Assembly: GCF_047663525.1 (NCBI RefSeq)
Contig: NC_092616.1
Location: forward strand, 3,013,501 to 3,077,500
From: Anas platyrhynchos
Lineage: Eukaryota; Chordata; Aves; Anseriformes; Anatidae
DNA length: 64,000 nucleotides
Direction of reading: 5' to 3'
The translations under genes were made by a program, and so were the position numbers. The notes beneath the pieces are model-generated. The model was not told the origin of the DNA, ran no database searches, and saw nothing but the letters and a program-made list of their open reading frames with translations. Position 1 is the first letter of the stretch. Each line of letters opens with the position of its first letter. This document shows positions 22,601-34,112 of this stretch, piece by piece.

Positions 22601-23485
22601 TGTAGGTCTGTCTGTGAAAGCTCATCTCTTTGCATGTGCTGAAAAGCAACTGGATTATGACATACATTTTGCAGGAGGAGTGTCGAGACACATGTTTTCC
22701 TGTTTGTAAGTCCCAGATCCTGGTGAACATCACCTAGGTTGGCCCATCTGGCTGCTGTGCACAGAAGCTGTCTCCAAGAACCCACAGAAAACATGGGGAA
22801 TGTTTGCACCGAGCACTGTCACTGTCCTGTGACTCTCAGTGATTAAAGGCCCCCAAGGTGACATGGGGTCATTGAATTCATCTTAATCCAGTGGCTTCCA
22901 TAAGACTTTGCCCAATTCTTTAGCCTGCCTTCAGAGATTTACCTCCTGCCATGCTGTCACCCTGACTAACGCACATTTTGAACCCACAAGGGTTCCCCCA
23001 ATCTGCTACCCAATCCATAGAAGAGATCGACGCATCCAGGCAGCTTCTTTCATGCTGAGGGCAAATCCCTGTTGATCATCCCCAATTGTCTCTTCTGAAG
23101 AATCTGCACCCATTCAGCCTCACCACACTGTCACCCTGACTGACTCTCATCTGACCTTCACCCACACCGGCTCCCCCAAGCTGCTGCCCATCCCATAGAG
23201 CAGCTGCTCCTGCAAATGGAGGACAATACTCTATTATTCATCACCCCATCCATATGTCCCTATCCAGCACAATGCCCCAAGCTGAGGGACATGTCTCCCG
23301 ACACCTCGTCAGATGTCGATGTCCCAGCCCTGTGACAGCAGATTGTGATCCAGCTGCTTCTGCCTGTGCCCTAGGCTATAGGCATTGGGGCACAAGTGGG
23401 CTGTGTGTCCTGCTTGTAAACAGGAGAAAGGGACAGGACAAAGAAATTGATTCCTTCTGGAAAAGGAGAAATAAGCCTGCTGTCA
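22600..23485. other. 5' flank of OR unit 3 with a diverged ~175-bp tandem duplication
   Basis: About 22950-23035 and 23125-23210 resemble each other (CTGTCACCCTGACT, CCCCAA.CTGCTACCCA, CCATAGA). No gene recognised. Confidence 0.35.
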
Positions 23486-23489
23486 AGAA

Positions 23490-23836
23490 GTGTGTGTGCC
23501 AGGTGAGGGAGGAACGCCCAGGGATCCCTTCAGGCTGTTTGCCAGCAGGTTCCCCTGCAGCCCCAGGGCCATGTGCAGGGAGCCTGGTGGGGGGCAGAGC
23601 AAGGGAGGCCTTGGGCTGGGCCTCTGCTGCTGAGCTGGGCCGGGCTCCTGGGCCCAAGGGGAGCTCCTGGCAAGCGGGCAGCGCTGCACAGAGACAGCTC
23701 TGCCCAGGAGCAGCTCCTGTGCACAGCGCAGCAGGGCTGGGGGCACTGCCTGCAGAGACACAGTGCTTAAAGGCAGGCAGAAGTGGTAGCATGCCCAGAG
23801 CTCCCTGCGGGAGAAGACTTCCCAGCCCTGCACCCG
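23490..23836 (+). promoter_or_regulatory. Presumed promoter and noncoding exon 1 of the OR at 25492
   Basis: The GC-rich block 23510-23760 is nearly the same as 8880-9150. It is followed by an exon-like stretch ending CACCCG with donor GTAAGTCTCTGGC (GT 23837-23838). CCCAAGGG, an EBF-like core, lies at 23653-23660. Exon status is inferred from conservation across five units. Confidence 0.45.
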
Positions 23837-25482
23837 GTAAGTCTCTGGCTGGAGGGCAATGCAGCCGCAGTTCGTGGAGGCAGGAGAAGCCGGGGGTGCA
23901 GGCAGGGGTGTCCAGGGCTGTGGTGCAGAGCAGGGTCCCTGCTGTGCCCCAGGGGCTGTGTGCCGGGGCAGGGCCTCTGCCGCCTGCCAGGCTCAGCACT
24001 CAGCCTGCCCGGGGAGCTGCCCAGGGTGCTGCAGGGAGAAGCTGCGGGTGGAAGGAGCCCTCCTGGCAGGGCAGGGTCCTGCTGCTGGTGGGAGGCTGCT
24101 GCCTGGGGCAGCCTGCTCACAGCTCCACAGTGCAAGCAGGATGTATCCAAGGGGACTTTAAAAGAGCAGGTATAAAGTTGAGAATTCCTCGTTCACTCTT
24201 ACTCTCTGCTTACATTTTTCTCTTTGCCTCAGTGAGAATAGAAATAAAGTCTGCTATTTCAGGATAGAGGCTTTTACATCTAAGCCTTACAAAGACCACA
24301 GCAAGTCCATTTCCTGCCCCTCAGCCCATAGAAAGCTCCACCACCACCCGTGCAGTGTCGGCAGGATCTGTGTGCCCTGGGCTCTAGGACGTGCCCCCAG
24401 CGAGCTGCCCCTGGGACGAGCCCTGCTGCCAGGAGGTGTCTGTAGGGCAGAGCTGAGCACCCAGCGATGGGATGGGGGCTGTGAGCTGCAGGCAGGAGGC
24501 GTGGGGACAGAGACCCAGCTGCAGGCAGGGACAGCTGCAGGCAGCAGAGCCATGGGCAGGGAATGGCAGGACAGTGCCAACAGAGTCTTATGGCACCTCC
24601 CTGTTTACAGTCAAGCTCACAGGATTCAGGACATGACTCTTAATCTCATCAGGAGGAAATGCAGTAGAGCAGACTCTTGTCAGTTCCCATTGGGCCCTGG
24701 CCTTGCCTCCCCTGGCTATTATATAGCCCTGTGCTATTTCACTCTGTTCCTGCACCTGCTGCTGCTGTTCTTGTTTTATGGGTCCCTGCAGATCTGGCTT
24801 TCAGATGCATCTGAAGCACTGACCCTGTGGGTCCCACCCCCCAGACCTGTCTGTAGGAGGAAAATGCCCAGTCCCCCTTCTTACGTATGGCAATGGAGAC
24901 TATGGGAAAGGAAAAAGCTGAACCTCCTTCCAGGGAATTCCTCTAGTCCAGAGGACTGGATTCCATTCATTGGGCTGCTAAATGTGGGCAACTGGACTGA
25001 GCCTGTGAGGAATCTGGCTGAGACCAGGACATATGGACAGACTGTCCTTACTGCACTAAGGGTAGTCATTTTGCTAGCTGGGACTCACAAGATCTTACCT
25101 GGAATACAAACGCCAGGATTTTCTACTGTTCCTGAGTGTGACACAGGCAACTGGAACAAAGTACACCATGCACTCTATTCTGCAGTCAAGGGTTTTGAGA
25201 GTGGTATTGCTGGGAAGTCCACATACATCAGAGAGAGATTTATTCAGAGATCACTCCTGGTTTGTTTTCACATGGAGCTGCAGGACAGGCCTGACTTCTG
25301 CAGAGCCCACAGCAGAGTCCCCTGCTCCCAGTGGCACCACCAACCAAAGCTCAAGCAGGGGAAGGGAAGAAGGGTCTCAGAAAGGAGAAGGTCACTTCTT
25401 CAATGAGGAGTAGGTTTTTTCTCAGACATGCCTCTCCTAATTATCAGTGTAATTTCCTCCTTGGATTGTCCCCTTTGTCCAG
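23837..25482 (+). other. Predicted intron of the OR at 25492
   Basis: It runs from donor 23837-23838 to acceptor AG 25481-25482, which follows a good pyrimidine tract (GATTGTCCCCTTTGTCC). It contains the shared blocks 23850-24130 and 24370-24560. Long open frames (23254-24267, 24372-25406) cross the donor or fill the intron and are not conserved in other units. Confidence 0.55.
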
Positions 25483-25491
25483 GAGGATCAG

Positions 25492-26427
25492 ATGTCCAAC
25501 AGCAGCTCCATCACCGAGTTCCTCCTCCTGCCATTTGCAGACACGCGGGAGCTGCAGCTCCTGCACTTCATGCTCTTTCTGGGCATCTACCTGGCTGCCC
25601 TCCTGGGCAACGGCCTCATCCTCACCGCCATAGCCTGTGACCAACGCCTCCACACCCCCATGTACTTCTTCCTCCTCAACCTTGCCCTCCTCGACCTGGG
25701 CTGCATCTCCACCACTGTCCCCAAAGCCATGGCCAATTCCCTCTGGGACACCAGGGCCATTTCCTATGAAGGATGTGCTGCACAGGTATTTTTCTTCTTC
25801 CTTTTGTTTTCAGTAGAATATTGTCTTCTCACCATTATGTCCTATGACCGCTACGTTGCCATCTGTAAGCCCCTGCACTACGGGACCCTCCTGGGCAGCA
25901 GAGCTTGTGCCCAGATGACAGCAGCTGCCTGGGGCAGTGGGGTTCTCTATGCTCTGCTGCACACTGCCAATACATTTTCACTGCCATTCTGCAGAGGCCG
26001 TGTTATTGACCAATTTTTCTGTGAAGTTCCCCAGATCCTAAAGCTCTCTTGCTCTGACTCCCACCTCAGCGAAATTAGGCTTCTCACATTTAGTGTTTTT
26101 GTGTTTTTGGGGTGTTTTGTTTACATTGTGCTGTCCTACGTGCAGATCTTCAGGGCCGTGCTGAGGATGCCCTCTGAGCGGGGCCGACACAAAGCTTTTT
26201 CCACGTGCCTCCCTCACCTGTTCGTGGTCTCCCTGTTTATCAGCACTGGCATTTTTTCCTACCTGAAGCCCACCTCCATCTCCTCCCCATCCCTGAACCT
26301 GGCAGTGGCAGTTCTATACTCGGTGTTGCCTCAAGTATTGAACCCCCTCATCTACAGCATGAGGAACCAGGAGCTCAAGGAAGCCATTAGGAAAGTGATG
26401 TCATGGATGTTTTCCAGGATGTGCTGA
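25492..26427 (+). CDS. Olfactory receptor, OR14-like, intact (311 aa)
   Basis: Single-exon odorant receptor starting MSNSSSITEF nine bases after the acceptor. Features: sequon N3, GN 39-40, PMYFFL 56-61, MSYDRYVAIC 116-125, Cys95 and Cys177, KAFSTC 235-240, NPLIYSMRN 285-293, and a short C-tail ending FSRMC. TM3 entry (VFFFFLLFSVEY) and TM5 (LTFSVFVFLGCFVYI) differ from paralogues, while residues 1-90 are almost the same at DNA level. This pattern fits selection on the odorant pocket and/or local gene conversion. Its 3' flank is mirrored at 44.6-48.4 kb, beyond the OR at 49915. Confidence 0.95.
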   Translation: MSNSSSITEFLLLPFADTRELQLLHFMLFLGIYLAALLGNGLILTAIACDQRLHTPMYFFLLNLALLDLGCISTTVPKAMANSLWDTRAISYEGCAAQVFFFFLLFSVEYCLLTIMSYDRYVAICKPLHYGTLLGSRACAQMTAAAWGSGVLYALLHTANTFSLPFCRGRVIDQFFCEVPQILKLSCSDSHLSEIRLLTFSVFVFLGCFVYIVLSYVQIFRAVLRMPSERGRHKAFSTCLPHLFVVSLFISTGIFSYLKPTSISSPSLNLAVAVLYSVLPQVLNPLIYSMRNQELKEAIRKVMSWMFSRMC

Positions 26428-27600
26428 GGAATTTGATTGGACCTTTCAGCAGATATAGGCTTCTTTCCTTTATCTTGATCAGCACACTACAATCATCTGA
26501 AATGATGGAACACTTCTAATGCAATGCTTATTTTCTCTCTTTTTTTTTTTTTTTCTCCCCATGACATTAGAATATTATTTTTTTTAGGATGTGTACTGCA
26601 GGAGTAGAAAAAGTACTCATCTTCTCCCATACTGTCATTGCCAGGAGTCTGTCTCTTATGGACTTCACTTAATCTCCACATTCCTTCAGGTATTTCCACC
26701 TGGACTGATTAAACAGACCATATTGGATGCCACCTTTCCAGCAGACTATCTGGACATGCGCACTCTCCATTCTTCTCCAGATTCCCCTGCCCTTACTCTT
26801 TGATCATACAAATACATCTCACCTACCCAGTTGGTTTTCAGATCCTGAGGGAGCTTCAAGCTTGCCTGTATTCCAGTTTTCTATCTCATCATCCTTACAG
26901 CCAACTCCGTAATTGTGTTTCTATATATCATTTCCTACCTATCTCAAACATTCCCACATGGGAAGTCCCATATGGCTGCTGAGAGAAGTGCTGGGCACGG
27001 GGAGGGGAGGAGCAAGGTTATCCATACAGTCTAGGACTTCAAGGGACTGCTTTTCCTATACATACAGAGCTCCTTAGACACTTTGGACCAATGTCAACTA
27101 GAGAATGATGCTATCACTTCTTCTCAAAACTCTAAACTAATGGAAACTCCTCTTAAATAAAGAAACTGCTTTCTGTAAAGTTGTCACTGAAACTTCCTCT
27201 TTACCAGCAGCTTTGATACCTCACTAATGAACAGGACAAGTCTAGAAGACTGGATGAAAATGGCTGAATAATTGTAATGATCCCCATGGTGCATTTGGTG
27301 CTGAGTCCATGAACCTCAGGCAGTGAGAGAATGATGTAACTGCAAGAGAAGTTAAAGTCAGAAGGAAACTTTGAAGTGTCTAGGAGTATTAATGGGCCCA
27401 GTGAGGGTCATTACTGACAAAGCCTCCCCATGGACTTGTTAGAGCAGACAATTGGAGGCCGTGATTACAGACAGACCAAGGCACTGTGCAGGAGACTGAT
27501 ACTGAGTAAAGATGAGGCCCTGTGAAGCTTGAGGTCCAAGCTTTAGTCACCCACCTTGCTTCTCCCCCTTGCTCTCATCCAAACATTTTGTTACTTTCTC
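26428..27600 (+). repeat. Shared 3' flank of OR unit 3
   Basis: Diverged sub-blocks have partners elsewhere: 26540-26980 (inverted at 46320-46650 and 48176-48380; direct at 63045-63330), 26990-27180 (inverted at 45840-46080; direct at 63700-63870) and 27240-27540 (inverted at 45620-45835; relation also at 56700-57050). T-runs occur near 26541-26556. No gene is seen. The duplication therefore covered several kb 3' of the receptor. Confidence 0.6.
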
Positions 27601-27734
27601 TGATTTCCCCCCACCCTTCCTGACTGTTCCTTGAAACACAATGGCATTGGCTGACCACAGACTCTTTCTGGGTGACCTCTGGCCCTAACCCATCAGCCTT
27701 CTTTTGCACTGTGAACTGATCAGACAGAAGAAAC

Positions 27735-27905
27735 TTCACCAGGATCTTCCAGGTCTTCCGTGCCCTTCCAGCTTCTTAGGTAGTTGTGACCAATCTGTGT
27801 TCCTGTTGCTGTCCCACCATGTGCTCAGGCAGAAGGAACTTTAAAGCCCACACCCAAGGCCTCTTCCTACATGGGGCCTATCAGGCTCTGTTCTAGTGAG
27901 ATTCC
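27735..27905 (+). repeat. OR 3'-flank block H, first copy
   Basis: Resembles 28740-28900 (CCTTCCAGCTTCT.AGGTAG, AGGCAGAAGGAA, CCCAAGGCCTCTTCCT) and, inverted, 44860-45000. The block is present twice here, flanking an LTR-like insert. Confidence 0.55.
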
Positions 27906-27948
27906 AGGGGCTGAAGCTGATTGGTTCAGTTTAGCAAGGACCAGACAG

Positions 27949-27950
<2 letters not shown>

Positions 27951-27984
<34 letters not shown>

Positions 27985-28730
27985 AAGCAAGCTTTATTAC
28001 GAGCTATTTACACACATACCAACCCCAGGGCAATGACAATGGTACTGATGACTGTGAAGCTTTTCCCAGTCATTGATGGCCTAGAGGAAGGAGTCAGTAG
28101 TCACACTGCTTAAACAGGCATCCCCACTGAGGCAACGTTGTCCTTGATAGCATGTCTCATCTCTCTCCTCTGGAGGAGTCCCAGTTTTATCCCCTCCTAC
28201 CTGGCAGCTGTTCTGACATATGGGGCCAACACATGCCACAAGGGCCACCAGGCTCCTCCTTGGTGTTGTATAAGCATGTCTACAAATGCTCATGTGCACC
28301 ATTTGAGTTGGGGTTGAACTGGCTCTGTGAAGGTTATTTCTTCATCCATCAGCATCTTCTGCTGCCCTCTGGCCAGCGTTTCCAGCTGTAAGTGTCAGGG
28401 GTACAGGCCAAGCCACAAAATTTCACCAACCTTGCCACTGTCTCACCAGCATTGCCTCAGAGCTTGGTTAGATCCTTGTTTTCCCCTGCTTATGTGCTCA
28501 GCAACTTAAACCCCTCCCTACAAGGACGAGCTGTTCCACAACGCACCAAACAACACAATCACAGTCATAAGATCACTCTGCCTTTACACAGGATTGTAAA
28601 GAGGCCACAAGGCTGCAGTGTCATGAGCACAGCATGTCTCCTCATGAGCATCAGTAACAGAGACAGTTACTATAGCCAAGGGGACAAAGACCTTAGTTTG
28701 GCTGAGGCCTTCCAGCCTTGCCAGTGATCT
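27951..28730 (-). mobile_element. Possible LTR-like insert with (TA)n tract
   Basis: A (TA)n microsatellite at 27953-27981 is followed by AGCAAGCTTTATTACG, a reversed AATAAA context as in LTRs. It lies between two copies of flank block H and is missing in the mirrored unit at 44.6-45.0 kb. No coding sequence recognised, and the element family is unassigned. Confidence 0.35.
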
Positions 28731-28734
28731 TGGT

Positions 28735-29135
28735 CTTCTCCACATGCCTGCTGCTGGCCTTCCAGCTTCTCAGGTAGACGTGACCAAGTTGAGTGCCTGT
28801 TCCTGTCCCATCACGTACTCAGGCAGAAGGAAAACCCCCATGAAAACTCACCCCCAAGGCCTCTTCCTGCATGGAGCCTACCAGGCTCTCAGACAGAGGG
28901 CATCTCACAATCAGTGTGCCAAGCAGGTGCCTTCTGCTGCCTTATCAGGGATGCTGGCAGGTGTAAGTTGAAAAGCAAAGATGTTAGCCAGAAGGCAAGG
29001 GCTGACACATCAGCTGCTTCAGGAAGAGGTCACCTCAGATTCTTTGTCCCCAGCCATGTTACGGCTGCTGGCCTGTCACCTCCAGAGACAGAGGTGACGA
29101 GACGCTTCCAGCAGATTTTAAGTTTCTGAGGCACA
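28735..29135 (+). repeat. OR 3'-flank block H, second and longer copy
   Basis: Inverted match to 44640-45000, including TTATCAGGGATGCTGGCAGG and GGCAAGGGCTGACAC. Confidence 0.6.
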
Positions 29136-29690
29136 ACAGACCTCCTTATAACATACCCACCCAACACTCTCCTTGTGGGCCAGCCCCTGATGAGATAAAA
29201 AAGTAAGCTTCTTACATGAAATTTATCAAGTAAATCTTCTGCCACTGCTAGAAACATTCTTTATAGGATCTACTGTGTTCAGAGTGGCACATGATGTACC
29301 TCTACCCTGCCTTTTTCTTTTTCTCTTTTTCTTTCTCTTCGTGTTATGTCTTCAGAGAGCTCTCCAATGGAAAGAATCTTTGAATTGCAAAACAACTCAT
29401 ATTAGAGGAGACCCCTGAATGACATCTTCTTGGACTGTCCTGCTCAAAGCAAACTAAATAGACAGGGTTTCTCAAGGGCTCCTCTGGGTTTGGCACAAAT
29501 CAGAAAGGATCTGAAAGCATGCTCCATCCTGTAATTCCGAGATTTAATAACAACATTCAATAGTGTTGGCACAAGTGCTGATCACTGAGTCACTGAGGGA
29601 TGCTGCTAGGAATTGCCTGATAGGGGAACTTTGCACAACGGATGGCACTTGGGCCTGATTGTCCAGCCAAATTTCCACACACAGCCTCAT
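29135..29690. other. Intergenic, nothing firm recognised
   Basis: Pyrimidine-rich stretch at 29305-29345. The rest is unique. Part near 29530-29690 may continue the reversed CR1 that follows, but it is too decayed to call. Confidence 0.3.
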
Positions 29691-30005
29691 CCATTAGTTA
29701 TTACGTCCACATAGCACCATTCTCACTACAACAAGTCTCTGGGAGACAACATCAAGAGCCTTGCTAAAGTGCCGGTATACAGCGTCCCTTTCCTTCCCCT
29801 CCCCTATGGGTCCAGCAATCCTGGTTTGGTCCTTCAAGTGCCTGGAGGTGGCTGTGGAAAAGCTTGCCCCATCACCTTCCCAGGGACTGAGGTGAGGCTC
29901 ACCAGCCTTACTTCTTTCCACCCTCTTTTCTCCTCTTCTGGAAGACAGGTTTGATGTCATTCCAAGTCTCCAGAAAGCTCTCTGGTCCCTCTGGCACATT
30001 TGCTG
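29690..30005 (-). mobile_element. CR1 LINE, decayed RT fragment
   Basis: On the minus strand, pieces read like the CR1 RT start: AGEPHLSPWEGDG... followed after a gap by SKALDVVSQ, resembling the motif A neighbourhood. Both ends are lost. Confidence 0.5.
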
Positions 30006-31200
30006 ACACAGTCCACAAAGGCAGGGGAAGGTGATGCAGGAGACAGGCCAGAACACACAAGTCTTTGCCTTGCACACCCAAAGGCAGGCCATTGCAGTGG
30101 TCGTGGTGTCCCGCTCGCTCCTGCTGCCTCTCCCAGATGCTGGGAGGCACCTCAGCCCTGCAGTGCATTGCCCTGCTCTGCACTCATCTGAGATACTGTA
30201 TGGCATGAGGGAGGAATGGACACAGGCTGAAGGCATTTGTGCTCACTCAGGTTTGCCTCAGTACATGAACAAAATGTACACACTGAAGCCTCATCTATAC
30301 AGGGCACACATACAGACTTCTGACTTAGCCATTCAGTGTCCCTCTGGGGGGGGGAACAAACCACCTCTCTGAGCTGGGTTCAGAGCCTAAAAAGTCACCC
30401 AAGATGTAACCAGGACAATATCCACCTCTTATTCTCTACCATATATACAGTGACAGGTTCAAGACTTTCCAATAAGTCTTCATTAATCAACACCCTGCAA
30501 TTAAAACACAAATATAATTCCCTTAGTCTATGGGCCTACTTAATGAAATGTCCATAAAATATTCAGTGATTCCATTTAGTCCGTGAATTGGGTTCTATCT
30601 GTTGTTGTGACCCCAAAGGACAGGAGAAGACATATGTTACATGGAGTGAGAGGGCACCAATGCCAGCTCAGGTTAGGTCACTGCTGCACTTGCACTGCTC
30701 CTTGTGAGGCTCCTCTGCTATTGGTTCGAGTGTTTCCTGCTGTGGAACATGGCTGTGTGGTGCTTATCTGCCTGCTGGGTTAAACCACATCACAGACCAG
30801 GCCGCAGAATCTGACATTGCAATGAGCTCCTCCCCTCACCCCTGCTCCAGCCTGGGCTCGTCCACTGGCCACAGCCCTTTAGAGGTGTACCTGTTCCAAC
30901 ACAGCCTTATTCATGATCCACAGTCCCTTCAGAGCTTTACCTATTGTGTCATGAAATTACCAGCGGCCACGGATGCTTGCAGGTGTGCCTTCAGATATGG
31001 GCCACATTCACTTCCCAGGTGTACCTGATCTAGTGTGGCCTTCTCCATTCCAGAAGCATGATGTGGAGTTCTGGCCTGCAATGTAGAGATTCAATACAAA
31101 ACCAATTCAAGCAAATGTGGGTCTGGGACATACATGTATTGGCTGATAGAGGACCATTAGGATCAGGCATTGGAAGAAGCCTGATGTGTTGTGAGGAAAC
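30005..31200. other. Intergenic with a possible LTR remnant
   Basis: About 30780-31080 has repeated 'TGCTCCAG...GGCCACAG...CC' style phrasing typical of some avian LTRs read in reverse. This is a weak resemblance. The remainder is unassigned. Confidence 0.3.
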
Positions 31201-31204
31201 CACG

Positions 31205-31377
31205 GTGTCGTGGTTTAACCCAGCTGGCAGCTAAACACCATGCAGCCGTTCGCTCACCCTCCCCCCTCCCTCTCTGGGACAGGGGAGAGAAATGGAAAGT
31301 GAAGACCGTGAGTTGAGATAAAGGCAGTTTAATAAGATAGGAAAATAATAATGATAATGATAATGATGATAATGATA

Positions 31378-31441
<64 letters not shown>

Positions 31442-31600
31442 AATGATGATAATAGTACTACTACAAATAATGTGTACAAACAAGTGACGCACAATGCAAT
31501 TGCTCACCACCCGCTGACCAATGCCCAGCCTAACCCCGAGCAGTCCGGCTCCCTCCCCTGGCTATCCTCAGAATCCTCAGAAAAATAAAGGGTTCTATTT
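31205..31600 (-). mobile_element. ERV long terminal repeat with internal (GAT/AAT)n microsatellite
   Basis: Begins TGTCGTGGTTTAACCCAGCT and continues with CAGCTAAACACCATGCAGCC. It then carries a GAT/AAT repeat (31343-31460) and resumes with CAATGCAATTGCTCACCACCCGCTGACC. The same order (start, microsatellite, end) occurs at 52585-52870. The TGT...ACA-type terminus and parallels with the 52.6-kb element suggest an ERVL LTR on the minus strand. Confidence 0.65.
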
Positions 31601-32400
31601 CAAGATAAAGCCAGAAAGGATGGAGAGAAATTAGGACAGCTTTGGCAATCATGGGGTCAGAGTGAGCTGGGAAAGTGAGTGTGTGGTAATAGTATGCATG
31701 GATGCAAGCACAGGTAAAAGAAAAGTTGGGACAGGCTGTGGAGGGGGGTGGCAGAGGGCCATTGTGGGTCTGGGGCCCCCAGTGTAACTGATGTCCTTAG
31801 GGCTATAGATGCATCCTCTTCCACTGAGGCTTAACAGCGGACACCGGTCCCTTACTGCCCCAGGGCCTTGTTACCTCCTCAACCCCACAGAGCCTGGCAA
31901 GTGTCCTACCAGTGTCCTACACTCAGAACTGCACACCCCCACATCACACTGCCCTTGCCAGAGCCCCGAGCAGCCCAGGAAGTGCACGATCCCCCTTCCC
32001 AGGGGATGCGCTCCGGCCTTGGCCATCCCCCTTGATGAAACACATCAAGGGCTTTCAGAGTAACTTCTCCATTTGATTTTCCACCTGTAACCAGTGCCTC
32101 TGATTTGCTCCTCCACCATCTCCCAGGGACGGGCACCTTGTCTGGTTATTTCCCTCGTGGTCTCTTCTGGGATGGCCCTCATCGGGGTTGGCCAACACCC
32201 TCAAACATTTGGGGGCTTGCTTCTGTCCTTTACTTCTTCAGAGACTTGCTTCAGGATCTGCAGTTCAGGAACTTGGCAGCAGAGGGTGAATCAACATGCA
32301 AAACGCCATCACAAGCCAAGGCTTTGGGCATAATTCTCCCGAAGTCTTCAATTCCTACGGGGTTCATTAGGGAGATGCCAGGAATCTCCTTAAAGGGACT
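31600..32400 (-). mobile_element. Possible ERV internal sequence beside the LTR
   Basis: If the LTR at 31205 is the 3' LTR of a minus-strand provirus, its 3' internal sequence would lie here. A 76-codon minus frame (31906-32136) and flanking broken frames exist, but I could not tie them to a retroviral domain. Treat as unassigned. Confidence 0.25.
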
Positions 32401-32404
32401 GACT

Positions 32405-32502
32405 TTAATAATAATAATAGTAATAATAATAACAGCAATAATAATAATAATAACAACAACAACAACAACAACAATAACAACAATAATAATAACAATAATA
32501 AC
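32405..32502. repeat. (AAT)n/(AAC)n microsatellite
   Basis: About 100 bases of mixed AAT, AAC and AATAAC units, followed by a T-run near 32547-32562. Confidence 0.9.
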
Positions 32503-33000
32503 CCTTATAGGAAAGAATCTAAGAATCTCTTCCTTCTGCTGCGTGTTTTTTTTTTTTTTTTAATTGTCTACTTACAGATAAAATGATACCAGCAACCTCA
32601 AATTGATACTAATTCTGAATGTCTTCTAAGGGACTTTGAACATGTTTTTTTAAAGACAGAAGGTCCTGTGTATCTCCTAGTCCCAAATGGGTGCTTCAGC
32701 TGTTCCACGACATCCTTGAGGCAGCAGCAACATCTTTGTGGGCAACTGAATCAAGTCCTGAAGGACATTGTAGGCCAAAATGAATGTATGTGGAAAATTC
32801 CTTAATTTAATGTATTAAATTTGTAAGAAGACTTCAGTTTCAGAACTTTTTATGATTGTCCACAAATTCTCACCTTTTTTTTTTTTTAATAGGTCATGTA
32901 CATGGACCAGCAAGATGATGACATCCCCCTTTATGTAAAGAAAACAAAAGCAACTCTTTCCAAAAATATATTTCTTCCCAGCACTTGGAAGGGAGATTAT
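32503..33000. other. Intergenic, nothing recognised
   Basis: A/T-rich unique sequence with a T-run at 32875-32888. Confidence 0.35.
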
Positions 33001-33241
33001 GTTCCCAGGACATGCACATATTGGCACATTTCACCTTTACATCTCAGGTCTAAGCGGAGCAGAGAGCAAGGTTAGAGAGGCTGGATACATCCTGCTTTTA
33101 TCTCTTTGCTGTCAAGCAATGGCCAGTCCTGTGCTAGGACTTCCCTCACACATCCTTCCTGTTTATGAGCCAGCCAAATCTTTATGGCACAAGTGGCAGA
33201 CTCCAACCAATACCCAAAAGGCCAGAGCACAGACTTATCAG
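33000..33241 (+). repeat. Flank block I, mirrored at 44200-44400
   Basis: Inverted, diverged copy: CCCAGGACATGC, CTAAGCGGAGCAGAGAGCAA and TTTATGAGCCAGCCAAATCT-like words recur reversed at 44200-44400. Confidence 0.55.
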
Positions 33242-33597
33242 TGAATCATAGAATCATTTAGGTTTTAAGTTTATCCAGTCCTACCTTTAACCTAGCACTG
33301 CCCAGTCCACCATTAAAACTTGTCATGAAGCCCTACATCTTCATGTTTTTTAAAGACCTCCAAGGATGATGACTCACCTACTTCCCTTGGCAGCCTGTTC
33401 CAATACTTCACAACTCTTTCAGAGAAGAAATTGTTCCTAATATCCAACCTAAACCTCCTCTGGCAGAACTTAAGTCTTATCACTTTTGTCTTTTCACTTG
33501 CTGCTTGGGAAAACAGACCCACCCCAACTTCACTATAGCCCCATTTACGGTGGTTGTAGAGTATGATAAAGTCTCCCCTGAAGCTCCTTTTTAAGCC
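33242..33597 (-). mobile_element. CR1 LINE, 3' end
   Basis: Reversed tail (AATCATAGAATCATTTAGG), 3' UTR, and the ORF2 C-terminus region (frame 33313-33660 reads SFRGDFIILYNHR...[22 protein letters not shown]). An older, diverged subfamily. Confidence 0.9.
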
Positions 33598-34112
33598 CAG
33601 AGCAGAGCCGAGGAAGGCAAATATGACCCCTGTCTTCAAGGAAGGCAAGAAGGAGGACATGGGAAACTAGAGGCCAGACAGCCCCTCCTCAGTTCCTGGG
33701 AAGGTGATGGAGCAGCTAATCCTGGAAAACATTTCCAAGCACATGGAGGACAACAAAGTGATCAGGAGTGGTCAACATGGATTCACCAAGGGTTTCTTAT
33801 GACTTACCAACTTGATAGCCTTCTCCAATGAAGAGTCTGCCTTGGTAAATGAGGGGAGAGAAGGGGATATTGTCTGCCTCGTCTTCAGAAAGGCTCTTGA
33901 GATGTCTCTCATAAGATCCTGATAGAGAAGCTGATGACGTCTGAGTAGAATGAGGAGGCAGTGAGGTGAACTGAAAAGTAGCTGGACAGCTGGGCTCACA
34001 GCCCTGGGGCACACAGTCTAGGTGGAGGTCAGTCACGAGCAGAGCAATGTGGAGTCAATATTGCATCCTTCCAGACCTCAACCATTTTGTAATTTTGTGA
34101 TTCTGTGATATC
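33598..34112 (+). mobile_element. CR1 LINE, RT start joined to 3' tail
   Basis: Reads the RT entry (ANMTPVFKEGKKED, then SVPGKVMEQLILE-like) and motif A neighbourhood, then jumps to a tail TTTTGTGATTCTGTGAT near 34110. The interior is deleted. It is the inverted relative of 43640-44115, so this insertion predates the unit duplication. Confidence 0.8.

Noticed and set aside
22950-23210. Possible CRISPR-like or satellite array from repeated CTGTCACCCTGACT words
   Set aside because: Only two diverged units of about 175 bases and no spacer pattern. The host is a vertebrate.
23254-24267. 337-codon plus-strand frame
   Set aside because: It crosses the presumed donor at 23837, lies in GC-rich duplicated sequence with the opposite strand equally open, and is not kept as one frame in the other units.
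24372-25406. 344-codon plus-strand frame just before an OR
   Set aside because: Opens with GTG, fills the presumed intron, has no motif, and the equivalent introns of other units have stops.
27953-27981. (TA)n tract as a possible cruciform or regulatory site
   Set aside because: A plain dinucleotide microsatellite, explained without a special function.
31231-31510. Frames rich in Tyr, His, Ser or Leu runs
   Set aside because: They are translations of the GAT/AAT microsatellite inside an LTR.
32105-32563. 152-codon frame ending in Ile/Thr runs
   Set aside because: Its second half is the AAT/AAC microsatellite. The first half has no recognisable domain.
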